Notes: generated by a model from the sequence alone, not told the origin. DNA of 64,000 nucleotides from Spirodela intermedia (GCA_902729315.2 LR746277.1:1679001-1743000); one strand, 5' to 3'; shown: positions 1 to 16,282, counted from the stretch's first letter. A program made the numbers and translations.

Positions 1-2700
1 CAACACATACGTGACCATAAACGATGATCTAACTGCAAGGGAACCACCATAGTACTAGGGACAAGTTCTCGATCAATAATAGTTTGTGATGAGTTAATCT
101 TGCATTGCTCAGTGCATCACATGACCAAGCACACTTGATCTAGTTGCTCACAAAGCGCCACGATACCAAGAACTTAAGTTCTCACATGTATCACTATCAT
201 GGATATAAAGACAAGAATTAATTATTACATGGTAAAATAAATATTATCGATTATCTTTAAAATCTTGATGACAATCGTGAATATAGAATCTGTTCATCCT
301 CCTTTCGCATGATCAACATCTTTGACGATTGTCGAGCTTGTTCCGTCCTCCCTTGACTACACTCAAGGCCTTCAACAAGTGGTCAGCTCTTTCCTTCTCT
401 CCCGCAAACGACAGTGCTAGCATGGTTATGGCTCCCTTCGGTCTTGGTCCACTCGCTCGAGTACATCTCCGTTCTAGATTAGTTGTTGAGTGTTAGTAAG
501 CAGTGATATTTTTTATTATATTTTTAAAAATAAAAAAATATGTTGTCTTTAAACTTCATACTTCTAAAATTAACAATATATTACTATATTTAATTTGAAA
601 GTAACATACAAAAATAAAATAATAAAAATTATTTAAGTATAAATAATCTAGCTTTAATAGGAGTGAAGTTAGGTAGAACAGACAACTTCAAATTGTGATT
701 GTGAGGTACACATTGATGATTGATTAAACTAGTTCACTCAAAAAGAAACCCACTGCAAAATAAAACTAGGCATCTAGAAAAAGGAAAAAGACAATATTGG
801 AATCTTTTAGAGAAATTCAACTTAAAAAAGCTTGGGTCCCTTAACAAAAATAATGATCTTCTATTTCAGGAGTATCTTTAGTATGCAAAAGGACCAAGGT
901 ACATGCACATTAGGTGTTCATGGTATTTGAGTCAAGGAGGGGACTATTTATAAGAGGGGAGGGGAAGTGACCTTTAAGGACAATATGAAAGGAAACATTA
1001 TTTGGTATGGAAACATGCCCTTAGGTTGTCATATTTTTAATTGAAAATGTTGTGATAGTAAAGGACTCATTACATAGTTTAATAGATATCAATCAATTGG
1101 GCGATAGTAAAAATAAAGTTTAATTTAAAAGCAATTCGTTTCCTTGAGAAATGCTTACTAATCACCACATCTTCATTGCACTTAGAAAAGGAAATGCTAT
1201 GTTATTCAACATTATTAATGTCTAAATTAAAATCTGTGGTTAGTAGTTACAAAATTAACCACACAACTATGACATAAAAATTACAATGAAATATGATCAA
1301 ATACTATTATAATTAATCAAGATCTAAATATTTACATCAAAATGATTTTATTAAAGAAAATATATTTTTAAGGCCTAGATTGACACATTGTTGAAGATCT
1401 CTAAGATGAACAACATGTTTAAACATGTCAAACAAGAATTAATGTGTTGATACCCTTAGTTTTGATATTACAAGATGAAAATTTTATTTATTGAATATTG
1501 AGAGTCATTTATATATGTCACAAATTTATATAAAATATTCAATGTGTTCAATGTGATATCATATGAGTTATATTTATTGATTTTGTAATCTTATGACTAA
1601 TGAACAAATCTAATGTGTTAATCCTTTAGATCTAAAGAATCTTTGTGATAGAAACACCTAATCATTGATCAAATATCTATCAAGGAATTGATATTTAATA
1701 AATGATATATAGATGGTTAAATTGGCATAAGTAACACATGATCATGATATTATTTCTCTCTATACATTTAAACTAACCTTGAATGCACATATAGTCTTCC
1801 TAAATGGACTTAGACAGTTCTAATGTGGATATATCATCAAAAGAGTTTGAAAAATAATTGGCACAAATAAGTCTCAAACTGAGCATCTAGATGATGACAT
1901 GTCATCAATTTACATGGGTATAAACTTGGTTCAGTTCTCAATAAGAAAAAAATCATCATTAAGTAAGGAAGGTTCAATTAAAATTTTAATTCAAACAGAC
2001 TAGAGAATAAAAATATTAAAATCATGGAAAGGTCAAAGGTTGTTACCACTCATTTTCAAAAAATGGAAAATCTTTGAACAAGTTTCCTAAACATTTGAAA
2101 CTCAATCAAAGTAAGAAGCGGTTAGAGGATGATTGATAACAAAACAACGATAGGCTTGAAAAATGGGATACAACTCTCTATACGAATATCCAAGTGAGGA
2201 ACTCAAGCTTTACTTGTCTGATGAATCAAAGATAAATATAAAGCTGCATCCTAATCTTCATCAGACTTCAGCAACTCAAGTGACATTCAACTTGAAAGGA
2301 AATGCTCTCCATCAGGTATAAAGGTAATTGGGTGGCGAGGAGAGAGTTATTAAGTTAAAGCATTAGGTCCTGGTAGTTTGATTTGGCCTCGAAAAGGTAG
2401 AGTTTCTATGGAGATGAACCTAAGAGCTTGTGTGGTTGAGCCCATGAACATCAAGGTGTATTTCCTAAAGAAATTAGTGAAACATTGATACAAAGACTCT
2501 TTTGGGATTGGATGTAGTTAGGTGGGGTGTGAATTAGTATAAAAAATTCAGTGTCTCTAGTGAGAGAGTTACACAAACACACATGTCGATACATCTAGCA
2601 ATAACTCACATAGACAATTGGCCAAAAAGTAAAATATAGCAAAGACATCAGAAACCCAATTCATCCTTTCTCTTGGAGTTTCACCTAGCTTGATAGTTCT
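1..2700. other. AT-rich gene-poor flank, no gene seen
   Basis: No open frame of useful length and no recognisable protein similarity appears on either strand. Base composition is AT-rich, as in the neighbouring copia remnant, so this is probably decayed repeat DNA. The stretch just before about 2700 could include the 5' LTR of that remnant, but no matching 3' LTR was found to prove it. Confidence 0.5.
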
Positions 2701-2704
2701 AACA

Positions 2705-5290
2705 TTTGGTACTAGAATAAACCTTTATAGAAAGATATCGACACATCTCAAGGAGTAAATCCTATGACTAGTGAAACAACCGAATCATCAAACCCTAGAC
2801 CAACCGTATTAAAGGAACAAACTATGTATTTGGAAAATCAAAGTTAAATTTATGCAATGGGTTAGGGAATGAAAATTTGGAAAATAATCTAAGATGGACC
2901 ACAAGAAACATCAAAAAAGTTTATTGATGAGTGAACAATGAGTTTAAATGCCAGGACAATAAAAATTTTATTTAGTGAATGAATACTTCTAAATTTAATA
3001 GTGTTTTAAGTTGCGAGATAGCAAAAGACATATGGGATAAGGTGCAAGTAACATATGAAGGAATCTCTGAAGTGACAGACACAAAAATTGACATTTTGGA
3101 AAATGAGTATTATTCATTTCAAATGAATGATGGTGAATCAATTTAGAATCTTGTTTGCAGATTTGATGAAATCGTAAATGGCATAGGAAAATCTTTTACC
3201 AATGGTAAGTTAAATTGAAAACGACTTAAATCATTAACTGATGAATGGTGTGCTGAAGTGATAGTAATTAAGAAATCAAACGATTTGAAAGTAATTCTGA
3301 TTGATGATATTATTGGTTCATTACTAACTCACAAAATTAACATATCCAGAAATAAATGTCTTTTGAAAAGAAAAATAAGGACATTGTTTTTAAATCTATT
3401 GAATCATCAGACAATGAAGATGAGATTGCCGTTTTATATAGAAGACTAAATAGGTTAATAAAGAAAAAGAGAAACTTCAGGGGGAGAAAAGATACGAAAT
3501 GGTTTTCTGAAAAATCTGATGACCTTTGCCTTTAGTGTTAGAAATCAGGTCATTATAAAGCTGATTGCCCATTGCTGAAAAAGGGAGATTCAAGATATAA
3601 CAAGTGGGCAATAATGGCAACTTGGAGCAAAAGTGATTTAAGCTCAAATGAAGAAAAGAAGGTGATGTAAACTTGGAGTGAAAATCATTTAAGCTCGAAT
3701 GAAGAAAATTATAGAAAAAGAAGATACATGCCTAATAATGAAATCTTCTGAGATATACAATCCCAATAGTTACTCTTTATTAAAAGACAAATTACGTGAT
3801 GACTATGAAAAACTATTGCATGCTTTTAGAAATCTTAGACTTGAACTAATTGTTATGCAAAGAGAAAACTAGACATTTAAAGAGTCTAATCAAATTCTGA
3901 AAAATAAAAAAATAATAGAAAACTTTAGTTGGCAAATTAGAAGAGGAGAATGAAAATCTTAAGAACATACTTGATAGAAAGGGCAAGAAATCAAAAGAAA
4001 CACTCAATGGGAAAAGATTACCTATTGTTATTGAAAAATGACATAACATAATTTCTTAAATAATAGAAAAATAAAACAAAGATGATAAACCTAGGAGCCA
4101 AAGATCCAAAAGAGAATTATCTGATTAGGCCATGAATTGTATTGTACATGAAAGCATACTCCCTAAATTAATTTTTGAAAAGTAAAAACTAATAGAAAAG
4201 AATAATTATATGAATGTAGAATTAAGACATTTAAGGAAAAAGATCTTAAATTAGAAAAGAAAATTTCTAATTTAGAATTATATTATGTTAAATTATGTGG
4301 CATTCAAAAAGCATTAGAAATGTTACTTAGAAAAATTTAGTATTTAATTTGAGATCAACTAGAATTTATCTAAGAAATGAAACCAGAAAAGTAGGTTAAG
4401 ATTTGACCCAAGATAAAGTAAAATTTTTCTTAGAAATAAAACCATGCCTAAAACATGTTCTATATGAGTACCTAAAGGTAGCATAATTAACCCAAAAAAA
4501 GATGATTCCTCAAACTAAAAACTTAGTTATCGTTTCAGGGAGATCTCTGATGGACCACTTTACCCTAATATTTGGACAGCAGATGTTCAAGACACATGAC
4601 TAGAAGTCAAAGATGGCTCTTTTTTCAAAATCAATGGGTGCAGGAGAAGTAAACTTTGGAGATGATTAAAAGAGAAGTATACTTGGATGTGGTAACATCT
4701 CTCTTAAAAATAGAACATTAGTTAAAAATATTTTACATGTTGATGGGCTTAAACATAACTTTATGAGTATACATCAGTTATATACTAATGATATAGAAGT
4801 AATATTTGAAAATGAAGTTTGTCTTATTTTAAATGATAAAATAATTATATATTATTTAATCATGATTAAGTAAAAAATGATTATGTTTTGTACTTAAGAA
4901 AATTACTAAATCTAACATATAGACCTTTGATCTCCATAAAGTCTCACGGCTAGAAAAGATGAAGAACAAATAGACATTTGGCATAGAAGATGTGGACATG
5001 TGACAATTAGGACAATGAAGAGGCTATCAAAAATAAAGTTAGTTAGAGGACTGCCTAAAATCACAAACAGAAAACTATACATGTGAGAGTTACATCAAAG
5101 GAAAAAAAAACTAGGGAATCATTCAAAATAAAAGAATATATCTCCTCAATAAAACCTTTAGATTTGATTAACTTAGACTTATTTGGTCCAAGTAAAATTA
5201 CTAGCTTATGAGGTAAAAAATATTATGGTCTTATTATTGTTGATGATTATTCTAGATATACTTGGGTATTCTTCATAATCCATGAATAAA
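2705..5290 (+). mobile_element. Degenerate Ty1/copia retrotransposon internal region (gag to integrase, truncated)
   Basis: Broken copia gag-pol copy, read on the plus strand through many stops and frameshifts. In order: a degenerate match near 2705 to the initiator-Met tRNA primer-binding site usual at the start of copia internal regions; a UBN2-type gag domain (about 2930-3350, with IWDKVQVTYEG); a CCHC zinc knuckle (3527-3568) with Cys, Cys, His and Cys in correct spacing but two in-frame stops; a protease-like stretch (about 4520-4870, with GLKHNFMSIHQL); a GAG-pre-integrase motif (from about 4980, WHRRCGH); and the integrase start (5161-5285, with DLFGP and DDYSRYTWVFF). Similarity stops abruptly near 5290, before the rest of the integrase, reverse transcriptase and RNase H. 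It cannot code for functional proteins. The assignment rests on motif order typical of Ty1/copia; the lineage is not resolved. Confidence 0.85.
3258..3449 (+). pseudogene. Fragment of copia gag (C-terminal part of UBN2 domain)
   Basis: A short open stretch inside the copia remnant. It carries the end of the gag UBN2 domain, recognisable from DDIIGSLLTHKI, which resembles the ELIGSLMTHE block of this family. It is an accidental open segment of a decayed gag, not a gene: the frame is closed on both sides and the zinc knuckle downstream contains stops. Confidence 0.6.
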
Positions 5291-5295
5291 TATCT

Positions 5296-6491
5296 ATTAT
5301 CATGAGTTAATGGTTAACTTACTGTTATGTTTTATGCATTAACTCATGATAAATAGTCTTATATTTATCTTAAATTGAGAAAATGGTTTTTACATAGTTA
5401 ATATTAATTTTTGGTTGATTATTTAATTTTACATAATTTTTATATTCATATTTTTATGTTAGAATAAAATTTTAAAAATAAATAATAAAATTTGGGGGAA
5501 CCCACTAGCTAGTCGACACTCGACAATTGACCCTATGGTAGCTCAAGTGGCTCATGCTAGGAGGAACCACAAGCTGATAGCTCAAGTGTCTTAGGTACCC
5601 ATCATAGAGCATGTGTGCATCTCCTTTTCCACGTCACTATAGGAACTAGTGCATGGGGCAAGGTATGATCTCGTCACAAATGTTGCGTGGGGTCAAACCA
5701 CTTGTTATCTCTCCCCCCCAACTGGTCCTTACCATTTTATTTATGAGAGGAGGAAGTCATACGTATAAGTAAACCCAAAATTACATATATATAAAGTTCC
5801 CCAAAGCAACAGATGTGGGACTAACCCCCGATTTGGTCACCTAAAATAATCATAAAAATACTCTTCCACAAAGAGAAGGTAAACCCTTTGTGTTTTCATT
5901 GTTCTAAGGGTATATTTGAAAACTATATAACTTTTTTACACAACAAATCATATGTGATCTCATCACTATTAGATCTTCCATGGAAGATCACTAATGGTAG
6001 AGGTTTCCCTTATTTCACTCTATAGTCTTTCTACAAGGAGATAGTCAATGAAAATAGTGAAGGAGATGATTGATTGTTAAATCTAGATTTTTGTGTTTTA
6101 ATTAGTTTTATTATTTTATTTTTATGTGTTAACTTCTAGAATAATTATAGTAATATATTATTAAATAATTATAATAATATATTGTTAACTTAGCATAATT
6201 TTGATTATTAGAAAAATAAAAGAATAAAGTATAAAAATATCACTGCCCACAAGGTAGACTTAGACTAGGAGTAGCCATGAGTTGGGCTCAAGTCATGGAG
6301 GACTCACTTCCCGCACGTGTGTGTCACTCACCTACAACGTCTTGATGGTCAAATGATCGTGGAACAAAGAGCGTCATACACACGTGTGCAGGCGAGGATG
6401 AACCACCTTTTACCTTTTTTCAAGATGGTCTTAAGCATTATTTTATTTCAAGAAAAGAAATCTTGATAAGTCTTCATTATCATGAGTTAAT
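5296..6491. repeat. Segment flanked by a 16-nt direct repeat, with an internal foldback
   Basis: The 16-mer ATTATCATGAGTTAAT occurs at 5296-5311 and again at 6476-6491. Its inverse occurs at 5337-5351, forming a 15-bp inverted repeat with 5298-5312 around a 24-nt gap. The first copy lies exactly where copia integrase similarity ends. The enclosed 1.2 kb has no coding similarity but includes a GC-richer part (about 5500-5850 and 6240-6420). It may be a separate insertion or a rearranged LTR; the sequence alone does not decide. Confidence 0.4.
6140..6187. repeat. AT-rich tandem duplication, about 24-bp period
   Basis: Two near-identical AT-rich units, starting at about 6140 and 6164, follow each other with a period of 24 bp. 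This is simple-sequence drift in a non-coding region with no gene nearby. Confidence 0.5.
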
Positions 6492-6964
6492 AATTAGTAA
6501 ATAATATATTTCAATTGAAATAATCATCAGTTTATATTGAAATTTTTTAAGAGTTTTTGAATGATGGTTTAAGTAGCCTATTTAGCCACCTTTTGGTTGG
6601 CTGTTTACAATGTGCTTTGAGACCAAGATCTCTGCCCTACGAAAGGTACACCTTAATATAAATTAACATTATGCATAACCTTTCCAAACAACATGAATCA
6701 TAAATGGCATAAATCATCATATGCCTTTTAAGTGATCGTAAAATATGTTTTATTTAACCATGAGTTGTGTCCCAATGGTTGCTAGACTATTGAGTTTCAC
6801 TTAAAAGTGACTACAAACATGTACTAGCAAAGCTGAGAGACATGATTGCTCCATATAAAGAGAAGACACCTAGAAAAATTCTATGCTTAAATAAGACCTT
6901 TATTCATGTGATGTACACAGTATTAACCTTCCTTCACTATTCAGATGTGGAAGACACAAAACAT

Positions 6965-10037
<3,073 letters not shown>

Positions 10038-10161
10038 GATTATAACTATGATCAGGGCCCCCAAGAGTTGATTAAAAATCGGATGGAGAAGAAGAGTCAA
10101 TCATGCGAAGATCAGAATGAAAAGCACAAATTGTTCCGGGGTAAAGAAACTATAAAACTGA

Positions 10162-10162
<1 letters not shown>

Positions 10163-10200
<38 letters not shown>
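10163..10200. repeat. Compound (TG)14-(TA)5 microsatellite upstream of the protease gene
   Basis: A TG run of 14 units (10163-10190) passes into TATATATATA (10191-10200). It lies about 130-160 bp upstream of the protease start on the opposite strand. The TA part could act as a TATA element for that gene, but its position inside a microsatellite makes this uncertain. Confidence 0.85.
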
Positions 10201-11935
10201 CACAAGTATATGTGTTGAGTAAGAGGGTGAGAAGGAGAGGGAGGAAGATGATCACCAGTAGATTGTCAATGGTAGATATTTCGTGGGAAACATGAAACTT
10301 ACCTTTTAGGGGTCTTTACACATTGCGCTTTGTTGGCACATGTCATAAGAATAATTTGAGCCCCAGCTGTGTCGATGATTTACTATGGGATAAGATACCT
10401 CTCACGCGAGCGGCCATGTGAGTGCAATCAAACTAAAGAGATCCATGATGGGAATAATATGGGACGTGAATGATGGTATCTTTCTTCGTTATACTGAATC
10501 CCCATTGCGTCCAAATCTGGCTTTTAAATGAGAACAATAACGCAGGGAACACTTGAAAAGCACTGGCAGATCTTTTTGTTGATTTAAACATGGCTTCCAT
10601 GTGTTTTGTACTCGAGCAATGGATGGGGACAGACATGACGAAGATGACCAAAAGACGCTCCAAAGATGTAGTCCCTCTTTTGTCTCCGTTTTCTCCCCTG
10701 AAATAGTATTCAACATAGATGCCTTATCCGAGTAAATCTCGATCTATGACTGAACTGCAGCCTTACTATCTCAACAGTTTTTCTTCACAGCGAAAGTTTA
10801 GCCATGTTGGTACTGTTCCTTCCACACGGCCGTGCTTTTAAGAATTTTCAGCATCAGCCATATTAAAAATAAATAAATGATAGATGTAACGTGGCGAAGA
10901 AAGAATCTTTCCATTACGAACTGACAGTATTCCCTGTCGCTATCACGTCCATTTCTATTTCGAGGAAAATTCCTTCATTGGGCTAGCTGCTCTCTCTGAC
11001 CAGATGTCGCTGATCGGGTCGGCATCCATACACCGTCATCGGCTACGAAACCTTCGCATTGTTTAATGAACGAGGCACGAGCAAGTCCACAAGCGTGTGC
11101 GCATTATTATTATCTGTTTCCCATCGAAAGGCTGTGCCGAAATCCCTCTATGTTCGAGGCTCGATGAAAAAGAATTAAGAGTGTAATTTAGAGAAATTCA
11201 GCCAACCAACGAAACTCAATCGGTTCGGAATAAATGATCCGAGTTTGGACGCGGATTGGGGACTCTCTTGGGTTTTGTCCTCTTAATCGTGCTCACAGAA
11301 TTACTTGCCCCCCGAGAGTAATCAAACACTTCCAGCTGCCCTGAGTCGTCGTGTCCTCTTGAGCCGAGGTGACAGACCGTCGAGAGGAGGAAGCTCTACA
11401 GGTATCCATGCACGCGAAATAATTCCCAAGGTGTGAAGGCCGTCAAGGTTTGTAACTTTGTAACTAAATTTGGAAAGTTTCAGAGTATTACCCTATCACG
11501 AACGTCATGAACGTCATGAACGTCATGACCGGCTTTGCAAGTTTAATGGGGACTTGAAAAAAATATCAACACCCACGAAAGTTGAAAAAAGATATATATA
11601 GTAAAATATCTAGAGATTGATTATGTCCTACTTCAAAGCGTCGGCTTGAGAGAGTCTCTCAGTTCGATTCAGCCAGGTTTGCAAAACCTAGTTGCTTTGA
11701 TTTTTAGTACTTCCCCAAGAGCATATAAGGTTGTGCCAATGAAGAATTTATACAGCCAATTGGGGAAGCAAAATCGCAGCTTTCACATCATGAAAAAGGC
11801 ATGTGGTATGAGAAACATCATGAGCTCAGAGTATATTCTCTCCAGCCAAGTAGCATCCAAAATGGGTGCTCAGAGTAAAGAGCGAGGAACTCATGACGGT
11901 TTCAACAGATAGAGCCTTGTCTGATGAAGAGAGAA
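10201..11935. other. Intergenic region between the protease and LHC-like genes
   Basis: No gene is visible here. The protease promoter should lie at the left end and the LHC-like 3' end at the right. The only distinct structure is a triple 9-bp repeat at 11500-11528. A short open frame at 11646-11912 on the plus strand has no family resemblance and lies against the LHC-like 3' untranslated region. Confidence 0.5.
11500..11528. repeat. Three tandem GAACGTCAT units (ACGTCA / TGACGT motifs)
   Basis: The 9-bp unit GAACGTCAT is repeated three times, each containing CGTCA, the reverse complement of the TGACG core bound by TGA-class bZIP factors. It lies 1.46 kb upstream of the protease start. The repeat is seen directly; a regulatory role is only inferred. 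Confidence 0.6.
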
Positions 11936-14900
11936 TCAATCCCGTGATGCAGATTGAAAGATGAAGAACGCTGTTAGGGCCCCAACTAATCCCGTCACCG
12001 CCAAAGCGACTGTTGGCAATGGTGTTGTCAGACCAAAATTCTGAAAAAAAATGAGAGAAACGTTTCTTAGAAGAAATCCCAAGGCATATAGCATGTTCTT
12101 ATGGATTTACAGGTTTCATGCACATGTTCAACTGACCAAGACAGAACACTGACTGCTTGTCAGGCATAATGACCTTCAAATCCCGCGTTGAATATCATAA
12201 ACATTAAATATTTCCCGCTCTTTTATGCTACATAGATGCTGTTTCTGTTTCTCTTCTTAAGAGATGATAAATTTGTGCAGAACAGCTGTGTTCCATTGGA
12301 GTGAAGCAGTGGTTAACCTTCGAGTCCATACGTGGTTTCTTATCTTCCATTTTAGAGCAGACATATATTGGCCACCAGACGACCAGAATCTAAAATCCGG
12401 TTATGCACACTTGACCATGTAAGTTATAAAAGCACATTACTCGGTCGGGGTGGAAGCATATCAACCAAATCACCATATGCAGTGGAAATTAAACTAGTTT
12501 CCCGTTGCAGGATCGAAAACATCCGAATCTGAACTAGACACGGTACCAAAAACAAAAGAAGTTCCATTTTCGTGCCATGGGGTGGTAATTGGTTCAACAG
12601 GAAAACATGAAGGTCAATACATTAGGGAGACTATCAAATTACGGTTATCAATGACATATAATAACATATCTGATGTGGGGAAAAAACTCCGCCCAATTTC
12701 AAGATAAATTACACAAGTTAACTTTTAACAGGAAGATGAATGTGCTCATACAACATTCGGTAAAAATCACTAACAAAATCACTAATTGAATAATGGGAAA
12801 TAATTTATAAGGAATGACGGAGATAATCTGCTATTAGGACCTTCACGGTGACTGGTTGGTGGCTGCCCTTCATTTACAAAGTGAGAGGTATTGAGAGGTT
12901 CTTGAGTGTGATACTTACCAACAGTTTTATCATGAACAGAACAGTAATTTCATTCTACAAAGTAGAAGGACTTGAGCAAAGTTGACACTCACAACCTACC
13001 TGATTGATAACCAAAGAACCATTTTCCTCCAGAGAAGGGCTTAATAAGAACTTGCCAACTACCACCGTCCAAATTGCAAACCCAAAAATATATTCCTTAT
13101 ACAATGCAAGCAGATGTGAAAATAACAGCTTACGGTTACAAACGAGTAAAACAAAACGTATTATTTGGCTTCAAACCAAATCCATGTCTGCAAAATATGA
13201 GTAAAGATAGCCCATGAACCCAGGAAAAGCTTTGATCAAAGTTTAGCCTCAAGCAAGGAGCACCTAGATTGCATTGCACTTGAAGAGAGCAAATATGCAA
13301 GAAATAAGTGATGTATAAGAAATTAACCAGCTGGATTGAACGACTAAAAATTACGAGGGTTTCATCATATGGGTGGAACCAATTCGTACTCCAAGGGTAT
13401 TCAAGAGCATTATTAAGGAAACCCCTAAACTATGAATAATATGAAATGGAGCACAGGTATGAACCATCTCTGTTAGCATAAAAGGTAAGACTATAGCTGA
13501 GACATACCTCCAAAAGGCCCCGCCCTGTAGCTACTTCAGTAGTAATAGCTGCTGCGAACCCAACCATTGCTGTCCGGCCTAGCCAAACATCTAAGCCATT
13601 GCCCCCTTTTGTGCTCTGCTCGCATCTCACAATTAGCGGTGTTGCCTTTTGTCCAAATTTCTGTTGACTAGAGTTTCTCCAAACAACTGCCAAAGCAATG
13701 GCCAACTTTTAATGCTGAGTTTAAATTCTCAATGGACGATGTATGAATGACTTTCAGCTATCCTTTCGCATACACCAAAATCAAGTAAACACGGCATTAC
13801 TCATTCAGGGGAAAATCGCATATTAGCATTAACACACGTTGAAAAAGAAAACTACTTACACAATCAGATAAATCAGAGCTTCTTGCGCATTGAATGCATT
13901 GTACTAATTTACATATACAATGGTCATCATTTCAAGAAAATATAAAAGACCTGAGGGCTTCTAGCATGTAGTTATTTTCACAAATATTTCTGACTCCGAG
14001 TACTTCAAAAGAGCTCGGGAGCAGGCATCTTGGGTCCGCATTACCTTAGTACAAAGCCGTCTTCAATTGCATTGGAAACAAAGAAATATATATTAGAAAA
14101 GATGTAAACAAGATGATGGAAGAGTTCCACGGTTTTGCATTTATTCTGGAGTAGCTTAAGAGTTTAATGCACATTTCATGGTTTCCGCTATTTTCCTAGG
14201 GTTGGGGACACATTTTTATGTAGGTTGAGTAATATCAAAATGAGAAAATTATAATTTAGAAATGAAATATTAAGAAAATTTTGGAACCACCAGCAAGTAA
14301 TAATATTCACTTACCGTGAAAAAGAATCCAACAGTATGGAAAATGTAATCAACTAGAAGGAACTCTTATTTTGAAGAAGATTTTCCCAGGGAGTTGGTCA
14401 TTTGATAACAATCTTCTTTCTTAAACATTTATGATTGCCGTGACTTTTAACTACATAATCTTTTGTTCATATTCTTCATTGTTCATGACTCCACAAATCA
14501 AAAGCCTGCTCAGTTTCAAAATCGAGTTCTGTGGGCAATTTTCCTCAATTATAGCACCCTCTCCATGTTCGGCTTGTAAGGTACTTTTATGTCCCCAAAT
14601 CTTCCTACACCTCCTGCAGCAGTTTTTCTCCGTGGAAATGCTGAGATGGGTGTAACCGTGAAATGCTGAAGTCAACCGTCCTCATTGTCACACCAATCTC
14701 TATTCAGAGTAATAGCAGACACATTGAGGGGTGGGTGATTGAAAGAGCCAGAAGTGAAAATTCGGAAGCATTCCATTCATATTATCACTCTCGTCAGTGG
14801 CCATAGTTCCAACAGAAGTGCGGCCGTTGGAAAGATTCGTGGAGACTGTAATCTACACAACATTCTGCGACTCCCCGAATTCACACATAGAAATAACTAC

Positions 14901-15240
14901 ACACCACAAAACGCAATTCCACGCCTAATTTATATGCAGAGGTCAAAGAACTGAAAGGAGAGGAAGCCTTACTGAGAGGAGAGCCTCCCTTGAAGGAATG
15001 CCCTGCCAATCCTGGAACCGTCCTGGAGCCCGTAGCCGAAGGGATCCGCGGGAGTGCAAGAAGAGCTCGGACAGGAAAGCTGGGGTCGGCACCTGCACAG
15101 TGGAAGGGAAACGGAGTGGAAATCTCAGGAATCAAAATCACGACAATGAGGCGAATTCGAAAGAAGAGACTGAGCTGAGGGAAGGACAGACCGAGGATGG
15201 GGACGGGGCCTGAGGACGGGACTCGAGCTTGGGCGGCCAT
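11936..15240 (-). CDS. LHC-like (HLIP/ELIP/SEP superfamily) plastid thylakoid protein, 3 or 4 exons
   Basis: Exons in coding order: 14973-15240, 13508-13686, 11936-12040; phases match and give 183 residues. The conserved core is the chlorophyll-binding-type first helix (about residues 121-149, WLGRTAMVGFAAAITTEVAT followed by GKGLLE-like RGLLE), then NFGL and a second hydrophobic helix (about 160-177), ending QSASRD. This pattern fits small light-harvesting-like stress proteins, thought to bind or protect pigments in thylakoids. The N-terminus should be a transit peptide, but exon 1 as read through has an odd hydrophobic run (residues 26-38). Removing 15093-15191, which ends in a good polypyrimidine-GCAG acceptor, keeps the frame, deletes that run and gives 150 residues. 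Start chosen at the ATG at 15240 because an Ala-rich N-terminus follows. The exact subfamily is not resolved. Confidence 0.85.
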
Positions 15241-15687
15241 AGCTCCTGCAGAAGGGTTCGACGAGGAGAAGACAACCGGGAGGTCTGTAGAGGGGGAGCC
15301 TACGCTTGGCTGAGGATGGCTGAACTTGTTATCGCCACCCTTCTTCCGTTTGTGGCGGTCGGAGGTTTTGGGCGCGCAAAACACGATAAGCTTAACATGA
15401 TTTCGGTGACTGTAGGCCCCTGCGAAATACATTTTTAAATTGCCAGAGAAATCCAGAAAAATACCTCGATTTTCATGGATTGGAGCGCCGAAATCTATGA
15501 ATTTCCCCACAAATCTATGAAATTAATGCACAAATAATTACATACATATTAAAATAATCCTTAGTAATAATAGTAAAAGTAAAACTCGCTTTCACGGTGC
15601 TGCTCAGCGGCTGCTCCAATTTTCTCCCGCTTCTTCCTCTTGCGTCCTCTCGGCCAGCGGTGGCGAACGTCGGCGCCATCATTATCA

Positions 15688-15714
15688 TCTTCTTCTTCTT
15701 CTTCTTCTTCTTCT
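15688..15714. repeat. (CTT)n / (AAG)n microsatellite
   Basis: About nine trinucleotide units lie between the LHC-like and TIC21 starts, in non-coding sequence. Confidence 0.85.
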
Positions 15715-16276
15715 CGCACCAGCAACACCGCAAGTAGATGGGCCGATGGCCTTCCACGCCGGCGATCAGTGGCGGCGCTGGAAGCAGGGATCGTTTTCTA
15801 ATGCGGCAACACGCTCCACCACGGGAAGGTTGGTCACCGGCGGCGCTGTGCCCTCGAGTTCTTGCCGCTGCCCCGCGTATGCTTGTCATCCCGGTTCGGC
15901 GTGAACTCCCATGATCGCAGTCTACGAAGGATCATAAATCCCGCGATGCGAGTTCTTCGTAAGGCGATTAGAGCGTACAAAAACAGAGCGAGTTTTCATG
16001 CTTTGATCGTTCCGTCTGCTGGAAGCATGTCGGCAGGAGAAGGCCGACAATGGCTGTCGTCTGCCGGTGAAGAGTCGGATTACTACTCTCTCGGCGTCGA
16101 TGGCCCACCGGAGCAGCCGATCGCCGGCGTCAACGGATCCCGGCGGGTGTGGGGAGGAATTTAAAGCGGCCGTCGCCTTCCGAGCTTCAGGATCGAGCAC
16201 ACTCGCCGGCTCCAAGCTCGGAGGCGAGGAGGGTGGAGCAGACGGAAAATCGCATCGGAACAACCTAAGGAACTTT

Positions 16277-16282
16277 TATAAA
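16277..16282 (+). promoter_or_regulatory. TATA box of TIC21
   Basis: TATAAA lies about 200 bp upstream of the TIC21 start codon, which implies transcription starting near 16310 and a leader of roughly 170 nt. That leader would include the long C-runs at 16430-16470. Confidence 0.55.

Noticed and set aside
2705-5290. Copia remnant as an active element
   Set aside because: Stops in the zinc knuckle and integrase, and the loss of reverse transcriptase and RNase H, exclude activity.
11640-11700. Possible tRNA B-box (GTTCGATTC)
   Set aside because: No matching A-box at the correct distance and no cloverleaf could be drawn.
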